A model generated the notes under the pieces. It did no database searches. It saw only the letters and a list, made by a program, of their open reading frames with translations, and was not told where the DNA came from. From positions 1-20,991 of the IMG/VR virus record IMGVR_UViG_3300035660_000098: 20,991 nt of DNA; one strand, given 5' to 3'. Position numbers and translations under genes: made by a program. The DNA comes from a virus. Of the stretch, positions 6,211 to 12,466 are shown in pieces; position 1 is the stretch's first letter; each line of letters opens with the position of its first letter.

Positions 6211-7540
6211 GAGCAAGATTGAAGTGGGCCTGCTGACGGAATTGGCGATGGAGCCGTGGGCGATGGAGCCGGGCCGATTACAGAGCCTTTTCCTCCGGGT
6301 CCGCGACCAGGCGGCGGCCTTCGCCGCCCTGGCGAAAGTCTCGATCGACCGCCCCAAACCCGCGCTGCGCGTCGATGGCACGATCGCCATGATTCCAATC
6401 AGCGGGATTCTGATGAAGCAGGTCCCGTCCTGGATGGCCTTTTTCGGGATCGACGGCACGGCCTACAGCGACATCCGCGACCTGGTCAACCAGGCGGCGG
6501 ACGCCAAGCAGGTGACGGCGATTCATCTGGTGGTGGATTCGCCCGGGGGCACGGTGGCGGGCGTGGCGGACGCCGCCGCGGCGATCCGGTCCGCCCGCAA
6601 GCAGAAGCCGGTGACGGCCCACGTCCAGGACCTCGCCGCCTCCGCCGCTTATTGGCTCACCGCGCAAGCCGAGCGGATCACGGCCGACCTCAACGCCGAG
6701 ATCGGCAGCATCGGCGTCTATACCGTCTACGATGATTTCTCCCGGTTCGTCGCCAATGCAGGAGTGGTCGTCCATGTCATCGCCTCCGGAGAGCACAAGG
6801 GCATGGGAGTATTCGGGGCGGCCATTACGCCCGCTCAGATCGCGGCGGTCCGCGAAGTCATTGATGGGATCGCTGCGAATTTTCGTGATGCCGTGGCTTC
6901 TGGTCGCGGGTTATCCGCCGCCGAAGTCGAGCTCCTTTCGACGGGCCAGCTCTGGGAGGCCAAGGCCGCCCTCGCCCATAAGTTGATCGATGGGATCGGC
7001 CGGCCGTCCGCCGGCCAGAATCCGCAATCCGAAATCCAAAATCCGAAATCACAAGAAGGAGTACCGAACGTGGAAACGACTACCCAACCCCAAGCAGCGG
7101 CCCCGGATATCGAGAAGATGAAGACGGAGGCCGCCGCGCGGGAACGGACCCGGCTCACGGAAATGGTCGCGGCGTTCCCGAAGGACCCGAAATTCGCGAT
7201 GGAGCAGTTCTCCGCCGGCGTCACGGTCCAGGAGGCCAAGGCCGCTTATTGCGACACCCTGATGAACGCCCAGAAGCCGGAACCCGATGAGGAAGGTGTG
7301 GCGGGCACGCCGGGATATCAGCACGGCGGGTATCAAGGGGGCAGTCCGGGTCCCGGTTCGGCCGGCGGATTCCTCCCGGCCGTGCGTTCCTACGCCCGCG
7401 AGCGCAAATGCAGCCGGATCGCGGCGATTCAGGCCGTCCGGACCGAGTCGCCGGATCTCTACGAGAAATTCCGCGCCGAGTCCCGGCCGCCGATGGTCCA
7501 CGGCCGCTGCAAACGCGTCAGCGTGGAGTTGGGCTCCTGA
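6203..7540 (+). CDS. S49 prohead protease with C-terminal scaffold, gpC/Nu3-like
   Basis: This is the capsid maturation protease, whose C-terminal part serves as scaffold. The S49 (SppA-type) domain spans about 55-265. It shows SPGG at 113-116, the nucleophile Ser147 in DLAASAAYW and the general-base Lys199 in GEHKG. A short linker (NPQSEIQNPKSQ) is encoded by a heptanucleotide repeat tract and leads into an acidic, helical scaffold-like part. That part has a Gly-rich region and a basic C-terminal helix (SRIAAIQAVRTESPDLYEKF). I chose ATG 6203 because GGGAG lies 8 bases upstream; ATG 6173 would add 10 residues. It overlaps the portal end by 8 bases. Length (445) matches lambda gpC (439). Confidence 0.92.
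   Translation: MPESKIEVGLLTELAMEPWAMEPGRLQSLFLRVRDQAAAFAALAKVSIDRPKPALRVDGTIAMIPISGILMKQVPSWMAFFGIDGTAYSDIRDLVNQAADAKQVTAIHLVVDSPGGTVAGVADAAAAIRSARKQKPVTAHVQDLAASAAYWLTAQAERITADLNAEIGSIGVYTVYDDFSRFVANAGVVVHVIASGEHKGMGVFGAAITPAQIAAVREVIDGIAANFRDAVASGRGLSAAEVELLSTGQLWEAKAALAHKLIDGIGRPSAGQNPQSEIQNPKSQEGVPNVETTTQPQAAAPDIEKMKTEAAARERTRLTEMVAAFPKDPKFAMEQFSAGVTVQEAKAAYCDTLMNAQKPEPDEEGVAGTPGYQHGGYQGGSPGPGSAGGFLPAVRSYARERKCSRIAAIQAVRTESPDLYEKFRAESRPPMVHGRCKRVSVELGS
7019..7053 (+). repeat. Heptanucleotide tract inside a coding region, 5 units
   Basis: AATCCGC, AATCCGA, AATCCAA, AATCCGA, AATCACA make exactly five 7-bp units. They are translated in frame as the linker between protease and scaffold. The same family fills intergenic spacers elsewhere, so this looks like a former gene border or an inserted tract that stayed open. 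Confidence 0.75.
7070..7540 (+). CDS. Nested scaffold protein with internal GTG start
   Basis: An internal in-frame start, GTG 7070, preceded by AAGAAGGAG with about 8 bases spacing. It would yield the last 156 residues of the protease gene as a separate scaffold, as lambda Nu3 is made from within C. The product is acidic and helical near its N-terminus (PDIEKMKTEAAARERTRLTE), has a Gly-rich flexible middle and ends in a basic helix suited to binding capsid protein. The strong Shine-Dalgarno directly behind a spacer-type repeat is the best evidence. Expression of both forms is inferred. Confidence 0.65.
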   Translation: METTTQPQAAAPDIEKMKTEAAARERTRLTEMVAAFPKDPKFAMEQFSAGVTVQEAKAAYCDTLMNAQKPEPDEEGVAGTPGYQHGGYQGGSPGPGSAGGFLPAVRSYARERKCSRIAAIQAVRTESPDLYEKFRAESRPPMVHGRCKRVSVELGS

Positions 7541-7575
7541 TCGAATCAGTGGTCATCTGATCGAAAGGGCCGACG

Positions 7576-8298
7576 ATGGCCGAGCAAACGAATGGCACGA
7601 TGGGATTTCCGGTAGCCGCCGCAGTGACCGCGTTTCGGCGGGTCAAGCTCGACGCGGCGGGCCGGGTTGCACACGCCGGCGCCAGCGACTACGGAATCGG
7701 CGTCGCGCAATTTGCTCAGGTCATTCCCGGCCTGCAAGTGGCGGTGCGGTCCTGGCACGAGGGATCGCTCATCATCGAGGCGGCCGGGGCTATCACCGCC
7801 GGGGAGGAGGCGTTCGCGGCCTCCGCCGGCCGGATCGCCGCCACCGGAACGCTCCTGATCGGCACCATTTATACGGCCGCCAGCGGGGCGGGCAGCGTGG
7901 TCGAGGTCTTCCCGCATCTCGGCGTCATGCAATCGTCGAGCAGTATTTCAAGCAGCTCCTCCTCCTCCAGCAGCAACTCCAGCTCCTCGAGCACTTCCTC
8001 CTCATCGACCAGCTCCTCGTCATCGAGCCTGTCGGTTTCCAGTTCGACGAGTTCTTCATCTTCGAGCCTGTCGGTTTCCAGTTCGACCAGCTCTTCCTCA
8101 TCGAGCCTGTCGGTTTCCAGCTCGACGAGTTCTTCATCATCGAGCCTGTCGGTTTCCAGCTCGACGAGTTCTTCATCTTCGAGCCTGTCGGTTTCCAGCT
8201 CGACGAGTTCCTCTTCGTCGAGCCTGAGCAGTTCCAGCTTTTCATCGTCCAGTTTAAGTTCCGTCAGCCTGTCATCGAGCAGTTCTTCGAGCGGGTAG
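7576..8298 (+). CDS. Capsid decoration protein with 120-residue polyserine tail
   Basis: Residues 1-119 form a compact beta-rich domain like the DUF2190 capsid-cement family. They include AVTAFRRVKLDAAGRV, a GIGVA strand, and an ITAGEEAFAASAGRIAATG stretch. The gene lies between scaffold and major capsid protein, the position of lambda D. Residues 120-239 are almost all serine, with Leu, Val and Thr at regular places. A 13-residue unit (SLSVSSSTSSSSS) occurs five times. AAAGGG precedes the ATG. The next gene is a paralogue, about 57% identical over the first 120 residues by hand alignment, but with only a short serine tail. A surface location of the tail follows from known cement proteins; its job is unknown. 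Confidence 0.85.
   Translation: MAEQTNGTMGFPVAAAVTAFRRVKLDAAGRVAHAGASDYGIGVAQFAQVIPGLQVAVRSWHEGSLIIEAAGAITAGEEAFAASAGRIAATGTLLIGTIYTAASGAGSVVEVFPHLGVMQSSSSISSSSSSSSSNSSSSSTSSSSTSSSSSSLSVSSSTSSSSSSLSVSSSTSSSSSSLSVSSSTSSSSSSLSVSSSTSSSSSSLSVSSSTSSSSSSLSSSSFSSSSLSSVSLSSSSSSSG
8026..8220 (+). repeat. Five tandem 39-bp repeats encoding polyserine
   Basis: Units begin at 8026, 8065, 8104, 8143 and 8182 with AGCCTGTCGGTTTCCAG. A sixth, degenerate start lies at 8221. Each unit encodes 13 residues in the decoration-protein frame. Units differ only at a few bases, mostly silent serine changes or single Ser/Thr-type positions, so the array is recent or being homogenised. It is a place where tail length could change by slippage or recombination. 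Confidence 0.9.
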
Positions 8299-8330
8299 CC
8301 GGCTCATAGACAATCAAAGGAGATTGAATC

Positions 8331-8711
8331 ATGGCAGAACAAAGACAATGGCCGATCGCGCTGCCCGCCGCCTCGGCGGTCACCGCCTTTCGGCGAGTGC
8401 GTTTGAACGCGGCGGGCCGGGTCTCGCACGCGGGCGCGAAGGATTACGGGATCGGCGTGGCCCAAGCCGCCCAGGCCACGGTGGGCAAGGACGTCACGAT
8501 CCGCGGGTACGACGAGGGCACGGTCAAAATCGAGACCTCCAGTCTCATCGTGGCCGGCAAGAGGGTCTACGCCTCCGCCAACGGCTGCGTGGCGGCCACG
8601 GGCACAGTGTTGATCGGGACCGCCTATAAGGGCGCTTCAGGCAGCGGCTCGATCGTGGAGGTCATCGTCCACCGGGGCCTGCTCCAGTCGTCCAGCTCCT
8701 CCTCGTGGTAG
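8331..8711 (+). CDS. Second capsid decoration protein, short serine tail
   Basis: A 126-residue paralogue of the preceding protein, aligning without gaps over residues 1-120 (68 identities by hand count). Shared blocks are AVTAFRRV, AAGRV, HAGA.DYGIGVAQ and TG..LIGT.Y. It ends in QSSSSSSW, so the serine segment starts at the same residue but is only six long. AAAGGAG precedes the ATG. It follows the other copy by 32 bases and comes before the major capsid gene, so both are probably displayed on the head. Two cement proteins could occupy different sites or compete for one. Confidence 0.85.
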   Translation: MAEQRQWPIALPAASAVTAFRRVRLNAAGRVSHAGAKDYGIGVAQAAQATVGKDVTIRGYDEGTVKIETSSLIVAGKRVYASANGCVAATGTVLIGTAYKGASGSGSIVEVIVHRGLLQSSSSSSW

Positions 8712-8750
8712 GAACGGAATAGAAAACAGCGATTCGGTTCGAAAGGAATC

Positions 8751-8767
8751 CTCCGCCGGCGGCGGAG
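8751..8767 (+). repeat. CTCCGCC palindrome before the capsid gene
   Basis: CTCCGCC (8751-8757), GGC, GGCGGAG (8761-8767). A related sequence starting AATCCTCCGC lies in the gap at 3946-3963. No T-run follows, and the capsid gene's AAGGAAAGGA site lies right after it. It may be a small dispersed palindrome or a stabilising 5' hairpin on the capsid message. Confidence 0.5.
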
Positions 8768-8787
8768 TCTAAGGAAAGGACATCATC

Positions 8788-9747
8788 ATGTCAGTACAGT
8801 ACACGGGTTTCAGCACGCCGCGCGAGGATTTGGGCATGGCGCTGCACGAATTCGATCCGTCGTCGCAGGGGCTGATCGCGACGCAGGTCCTGCCGATCCG
8901 GGCGGTGCGGAAGCAGGCGGCCAATTTCAGCATGATCTCGCGGGAGAACAAGAAGAACGCGGAGCGCGTGAAGCGCGCCGCCGGCAGTGCGTTCGCCCGC
9001 GTGCACATGCGGGCGGAGGATCTAGCCTATGCCTGCGAGCTCTACGGCCTGGAGGCCCCGCTCGCCGACGAGGACCGGGACAACTACGAGGACGACTTCA
9101 ACGCCGAGATGGAGCTGACGCAGTTGATCAACCTGCTGCTGCTGCTCGATCTGGAGATCGAGGTCGCGGCGCTGGTCTTCAATACGGCCACGTGGACGGG
9201 CGGCGGCCTCTACGTGGACCACAACGCGGCCCCCTGGGACGCCGCGGCCACGGACATCATTGCCCAGGCCGAAGAGGCCAAGGAATACGTCCGGCAGAAC
9301 TGCGGCCAGCCGGCCAACGCCCTGGTCATCAGCGCCAAGACGCTCTCGAACATGCGGCTCAATACCGGGATCAAGGGCGCGTTTCCCGGCATCGCGACGC
9401 TGACCTATTCCGCCCTGATCGGCAATCTGCCGGGCATTCTCGGCATCGAGCGAATCCTCGTGGGCGGCCAGGTCTACGACACGGCGGACGAAGGACAGGC
9501 CTCCACGATGGCGGATATCTGGCCGGACGATTACGCGATGTTCGCCCGGCTCAATAGCTCGGCAGACAGTCTCTGGGCGCCGGGTCTGGGCCGGACGATG
9601 GCCTGGCGGTCGGTGTCCTCCGATCTGGTCGCGACGGATCAGTACCGGGAAGAGCAGACAAAATCGGACATCTTCCGCGTGGAGCACGCCCTGGATCCGC
9701 TGATCCTCAATAAATACTGCGGGTTCCTGATCAAGATCGACGCGTAA
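8788..9747 (+). CDS. Major capsid protein, HK97-fold, E-type
   Basis: This is the main shell subunit. The 319-residue length is close to lambda gpE (341). After an N-terminal arm (residues 1-30) come typical features of the family. These are a long helix (ELTQLINLLLLLDLEIEVAA), an N-W-motif region with HNAAPWDAAATDII, an AKEYVRQNCGQPANALVIS strand-helix, and a C-terminal beta region (DIFRVEHALDPLILN). It has a strong double ribosome-binding site (AAGGAAAGGA). It carries no serine tail, unlike its neighbours. The family assignment is from pattern and order (scaffold, cement, capsid). Confidence 0.9.
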   Translation: MSVQYTGFSTPREDLGMALHEFDPSSQGLIATQVLPIRAVRKQAANFSMISRENKKNAERVKRAAGSAFARVHMRAEDLAYACELYGLEAPLADEDRDNYEDDFNAEMELTQLINLLLLLDLEIEVAALVFNTATWTGGGLYVDHNAAPWDAAATDIIAQAEEAKEYVRQNCGQPANALVISAKTLSNMRLNTGIKGAFPGIATLTYSALIGNLPGILGIERILVGGQVYDTADEGQASTMADIWPDDYAMFARLNSSADSLWAPGLGRTMAWRSVSSDLVATDQYREEQTKSDIFRVEHALDPLILNKYCGFLIKIDA

Positions 9748-9811
9748 CATGGGTCCATCCGCGGCCGAATCGGTCGGAACAGCAGTGCGACTTTTTTTGA
9801 GGATTTCGGAC

Positions 9812-10039
9812 ATGGAGACGAATCTCGAAGGCTGGCTGGACAGTCCCGTTACCCAGGCGGTGATCGAGCAGATCGCCACCCGGGTGACGCAGCAGGTGAT
9901 CGAGACGCACATTCAGTGCTGTCCGCACGGCCAGATGTTGAGCAAGGGCCGGTCGATGCTCATCGGCCTTTGCATCGGCAGCGGGGTGGCGGGCGGCGGC
10001 GTCGTCGCCCTGGTGTCCAAAATGCTGATGGGGATATGA
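9812..10039 (+). CDS. Small protein with C-terminal membrane segment
   Basis: A 75-residue protein. I chose ATG 9812 because GAGGA sits 8 bases upstream; the open frame runs back to ATG 9749, which lacks a site. The N-terminal part is an amphipathic helix (SPVTQAVIEQIATRVTQQVI), then CCPHGQ, then a glycine-rich hydrophobic stretch (IGLCIGSGVAGGGVVALVSK) that should be one transmembrane helix. Between capsid and head-completion genes this is unexpected. It may be a holin-like, lipid-interacting or minor virion protein. The family is not recognised. Confidence 0.6.
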   Translation: METNLEGWLDSPVTQAVIEQIATRVTQQVIETHIQCCPHGQMLSKGRSMLIGLCIGSGVAGGGVVALVSKMLMGI

Positions 10040-10042
10040 GCG

Positions 10043-10381
10043 ATGAGCGATGCCGCCGTCACGATGGATCTGGCCGCCGAGGCGGCGTGGGTGAGCCTGG
10101 ACATCGAGCCGATCACCTACACGCCGATCGGCGGCGCCGGTCTGGCCCGTTCCGCCCTCGTGCGCCGGCTGGTGCCGCAGGAGATTTCCGGTCTGGGCCG
10201 GGCCCCGGAAGCGATGGTCACGTTGCGGAATCATGCCGCCGCCGGCCGCCTGAGCTCGAACGTGGATACCGGCGGGGACAGGATTTCCTGGTCTCCGAAA
10301 CGCGGTGCGGCCGCGAAGGTCTCACGGGTCCTGGAAATCGTCTCGGCAAACGGCGGTTTCGTGACGGTCCTGGTCGGGTGA
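10043..10381 (+). CDS. Head-tail connector, gpFII-like
   Basis: A 112-residue protein at the position of lambda FII, where the attachment protein for tail docking is encoded. The C-terminal half fits the beta-barrel pattern of that group: a GDRISWSPKRGAAAKVSRVL segment, then IVSANGGFVTVLV. Gly-Asp-x-x-x-W followed by a V-x-x-I strand is usual there. The N-terminal part (EPITYTPIGGAG) would be the flexible loop. A weak GGGGA site precedes the ATG, and the gene is 3 bases behind the previous stop. Similarity is only at pattern level, so an HK97 gp9/10-type connector is also possible. Confidence 0.6.
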   Translation: MSDAAVTMDLAAEAAWVSLDIEPITYTPIGGAGLARSALVRRLVPQEISGLGRAPEAMVTLRNHAAAGRLSSNVDTGGDRISWSPKRGAAAKVSRVLEIVSANGGFVTVLVG

Positions 10382-10386
10382 CCCAT

Positions 10387-10421
10387 TTGATGTTTGATTT
10401 TTGATGTTTGATTTTTGATTT
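10387..10421 (+). repeat. Heptanucleotide repeat tract, 5 units
   Basis: TTGATGT, TTGATTT, TTGATGT, TTGATTT, TTGATTT in exact tandem. It starts 5 bases after the stop of the connector gene and ends 11 bases before the ATG of the gpZ-like gene. It leaves no room for a good Shine-Dalgarno sequence. Confidence 0.85.
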
Positions 10422-10432
10422 TCGCTGGAATC

Positions 10433-11059
10433 ATGGCAGATAGTGCACTACTGGCGGTTCGGTACGATCATGCGGCTTTGCAGGGATTGGCCCGGCAGGT
10501 GGCGGGGATTCGGGGCGGTCTTGCCCGAGTCGTGCCGGCGGCGCTCAATCGCACGGCCGCATGGACTCGCACGCGGCAGCGCCGGGAAGTGGCGAGCCAA
10601 TGCCGGATCAAGGTCCGGGCGGCGGACCGACTCCTGCGGACCGACAAGGCCGGCGCCGCCAAATGGAACGCCCAGTGCGAGATCCTGAATCGCCGGGTCG
10701 GGATCGGCAAATTCATCGCGCGGGGAAAGGGGCACGTCACGGCGCAGTTTCCGAGTGGTCTGTCCCTGAGTTATCCGCGCCATTTCCAGGCAATCATGCC
10801 CACCGGTCATAAAGGCGTATTCGTACGGGCCCGGGTCGTCAAGCCGGGGATCAGTATCCGCCGGCCGGAACACGTCGGCCGGGGCCGCCACGGCTGGTAC
10901 AAGTACGCGACGGAATTGCCCATCTACGAGCAGCGGGAGCGGCTCGGCATCGTGATGCGGATGGATTGGCTGCCCGCTCTACAGATCGCCGGTTCGGCCC
11001 AACTGCAAAAAGAGATTGACTCGAAAATCGCCTGGGTGACGGCAAAGGGAAAAGGGTAA
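10433..11059 (+). CDS. Minor tail protein, gpZ-like
   Basis: A 208-residue basic protein matching lambda Z in place and style. Z acts at the tail end that joins the head. ALNRTAAWTRTRQRREVA (about 40-57) is the usual helix of the family. The strand pattern after it (GIGKFIARGKG, then MPTGHKGVFVRA) matches the conserved central part, and ELPIYEQRERLG corresponds to the C-terminal LPI motif. The frame extends to TTG 10415, but that lies in the repeat, so ATG 10433 is chosen. Only a weak CTGGAA precedes it; the heptanucleotide tract takes the usual place of the ribosome-binding site. Confidence 0.78.
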   Translation: MADSALLAVRYDHAALQGLARQVAGIRGGLARVVPAALNRTAAWTRTRQRREVASQCRIKVRAADRLLRTDKAGAAKWNAQCEILNRRVGIGKFIARGKGHVTAQFPSGLSLSYPRHFQAIMPTGHKGVFVRARVVKPGISIRRPEHVGRGRHGWYKYATELPIYEQRERLGIVMRMDWLPALQIAGSAQLQKEIDSKIAWVTAKGKG

Positions 11060-11061
11060 TC

Positions 11062-11532
11062 ATGGCCGCTTCGATTCGCGAACGGATTTCCGAATGGCTC
11101 CGCACGGAGGCGGCGAAGATCTCCGGCGTCACGGCCTTGCGGCCGAAGCGCGTCTTCTGGACCGAGGAGCTGACGAAGGACTTGACGGCCGTGATCCGCC
11201 AGCGGTCCTGCCTTATCGATGATGCGGATAAGACTGACCTGATTTTCGAGCAGGAATACAAAATCACGATAGCCGTGATCGATCGGGACACGGCGGCCGC
11301 CTCGCTCGACACCCGGATCAATCTCGTCATGGCGGCGATCGTCAAGGCCCTGGCGGCGGACCCGTCCTGCGGCGGCCTCGCCGATTCGAATGGCATGACC
11401 CTGAAGGAGATCGTCTCGCTCCAGGAGGATAGCAACGAGCCGCTGGCGCCGGGCGTCACGGGCGAGAGCCTGCTGCTGCAAGTTAAATTTTCCACGTTGA
11501 AAACAGACCTCAGCGCCGCCGGCGGTGTCTGA
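11062..11532 (+). CDS. Tail terminator, gpU-like
   Basis: A 156-residue protein at the position of lambda U, which caps the tail tube and stops its growth. The alpha/beta pattern fits: an N-terminal helix (IRERISEWLRTEAAKI), a strand pair (FEQEYKITIAVIDRD), a helix (RINLVMAAIVKALAAD) and a last strand (ESLLLQVKFSTL). AAAGGG precedes the ATG 2 bases after the previous stop. It is longer than gpU (131). The exact subfamily is uncertain, but position between the Z- and V-like genes supports the role. Confidence 0.68.
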   Translation: MAASIRERISEWLRTEAAKISGVTALRPKRVFWTEELTKDLTAVIRQRSCLIDDADKTDLIFEQEYKITIAVIDRDTAAASLDTRINLVMAAIVKALAADPSCGGLADSNGMTLKEIVSLQEDSNEPLAPGVTGESLLLQVKFSTLKTDLSAAGGV

Positions 11533-11547
11533 CGAAAGGAGTAATCC

Positions 11548-11982
11548 ATGCTCGGTAAAGGAACCACGCTGACCGGCTCGGTGACGGGCCTGATCGGCCA
11601 CATCCGGAACATCAACTTCGAGGGCACCAAGGTCGACAACCTCGACAACACGGACGCCGACACCCCCGGCTATCACCGCACGTTCGAGCCGGGCCTGATC
11701 GACTCCGGCCGCTTCACCTGCGAGGTCCTCTACAACGCGACCTACGCCTGGGCGGTCCTGGCGGCGCTGAAGAACCGCGTCACGGAAAGCTGGAAGGTCC
11801 AGTTCGCCGACGGCCGCCGCCGGTGGTTCTGGGGCTATCCCGACGATAGTTCGCTCGCGGGTCCGCACGATGCCCTGGTCAGTTACAATTTCGGCATCAA
11901 GATCACCGGGGCGATCACGAGCAGTTCGTCCTCCTCCAGCAGCTCGTCGAGCCTGTCCTCCTCCAGCAGTTCCTCGGCCTAA
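11548..11982 (+). CDS. Major tail tube protein with polyserine C-terminus
   Basis: A 144-residue tail tube subunit, gpV-type. The core (1-124) shows the family pattern: TGLIGHIRNINFEG, then DNTDADTPGYHRTFEPGLID, FTCEVLYN, and the strand WKVQFADGRRRWFWGY. Residues about 125-143 are nearly all serine. In lambda gpV an Ig-like domain follows the tube core and decorates the tail outside; here a serine tail takes that place. AAAGGAG precedes the ATG. With hundreds of copies per tail, the tail tube would be coated with serine strands. That display is inferred from homologous tube structures. Confidence 0.85.
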   Translation: MLGKGTTLTGSVTGLIGHIRNINFEGTKVDNLDNTDADTPGYHRTFEPGLIDSGRFTCEVLYNATYAWAVLAALKNRVTESWKVQFADGRRRWFWGYPDDSSLAGPHDALVSYNFGIKITGAITSSSSSSSSSSSLSSSSSSSA

Positions 11983-11995
11983 ACGAAAAAAGGGG

Positions 11996-12076
11996 CACCA
12001 CGGAGACACGGAGAACACGGAGAAGAAAGAATAAATGTTTTCCGGTTTTCTCTGTGACCTCTGTGCCTCGGTGGTG
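11996..12076 (+). repeat. CACGGAG/CTCTGTG imperfect inverted repeat
   Basis: A 29-bp left arm (11996-12024, three CACGGAG-type units) and a 29-bp right arm (12048-12076) are reverse complements with seven mismatches, separated by 23 bases. The whole gap between the tail tube and chaperone genes consists of it. I recall this palindrome as dispersed in Planctomycetota and other environmental genomes, where right arms are often miscalled as proteins starting like MFSGFLCDLCAS. That is memory, not a search. It is probably a host-type mobile repeat. Confidence 0.75.
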
Positions 12077-12097
12077 AATAGTAAAAGGAGAAACGAC

Positions 12098-12466
12098 ATG
12101 ACACTGACGCGCGAGCAAATCTTGGCGCACCAGAAACTCAAGCAAAAGAAGGTGGATTTCCCGGCCCTCGGCGGCGAGATGCTCTTCCAAGAGATGGGGG
12201 CGGACGACTGGGAGAATTTCGATCGCAAGGCCCCGAACTATTCCATCCGGCTGTTCATCGCCGGGGCCATCGACGAGAAGGGGATCAAGCTCTTCAGTGA
12301 CAAGGACGTCAATCACTTAGCCGGCAAGGGCGCCCACCTGATCGAGAAGGGGGCCCGGGCGGTCCTGGAGCTCTGCGGCGTACTGCCGGAGAGCGAGGAG
12401 GAGATCCTAAAAAACTCCAAGCCGACCCCGCCCGCGCCCAAGAATGGCGAATCGCCCTCGGCCTGA
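12098..12466 (+). CDS. Tail assembly chaperone, short form, gpG-like
   Basis: A 122-residue soluble protein between the tail tube and tape measure genes, the position of lambda G. It binds the tape measure protein during tail assembly. The body is helical and charged (MTLTREQILAHQKLKQKKVD, then GADDWENFDRKAPNYS). The last 16 residues are low-complexity Pro/Lys/Ser. ATG 12098 has AAAGGAG in front. The frame opens upstream to 12035, but that part lies in the dispersed inverted repeat, so I reject the longer form. A slippery heptamer at codons 104-106 gives a longer product. Confidence 0.85.
   Translation: MTLTREQILAHQKLKQKKVDFPALGGEMLFQEMGADDWENFDRKAPNYSIRLFIAGAIDEKGIKLFSDKDVNHLAGKGAHLIEKGARAVLELCGVLPESEEEILKNSKPTPPAPKNGESPSA

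Noticed and set aside
8026-8220. CRISPR-like array of 39-bp repeats
   Set aside because: Units are contiguous without spacers and stay in frame as serine codons in a coding gene.
7925-8245. Reverse-strand ORF rich in NWKPTGS repeats
   Set aside because: It is an antisense shadow of the 39-bp array with no RBS and no conserved upstream part.
7287-8309. 340-residue + strand frame with EPVGFQ-type repeats over the decoration gene
   Set aside because: It is the +1 shadow of the serine array. The serine frame has an RBS, a paralogue and matches the other tails.
8311-8326. CAATC/GATTG hairpin with the Shine-Dalgarno of the second decoration gene in its loop
   Set aside because: A 5-bp stem is expected by chance and the site is in the loop, thus accessible.
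9762-9798. Possible terminator after the capsid gene (CGGCCG/CGGTCG stem and T7 run)
   Set aside because: About 15 bases separate the short stem from the T-run, so it does not fit an intrinsic terminator.
12035-12097. N-terminal extension (MFSGFLCDLCAS) of the tail chaperone
   Set aside because: It is encoded in the dispersed inverted repeat. ATG 12098 has its own AAAGGAG.
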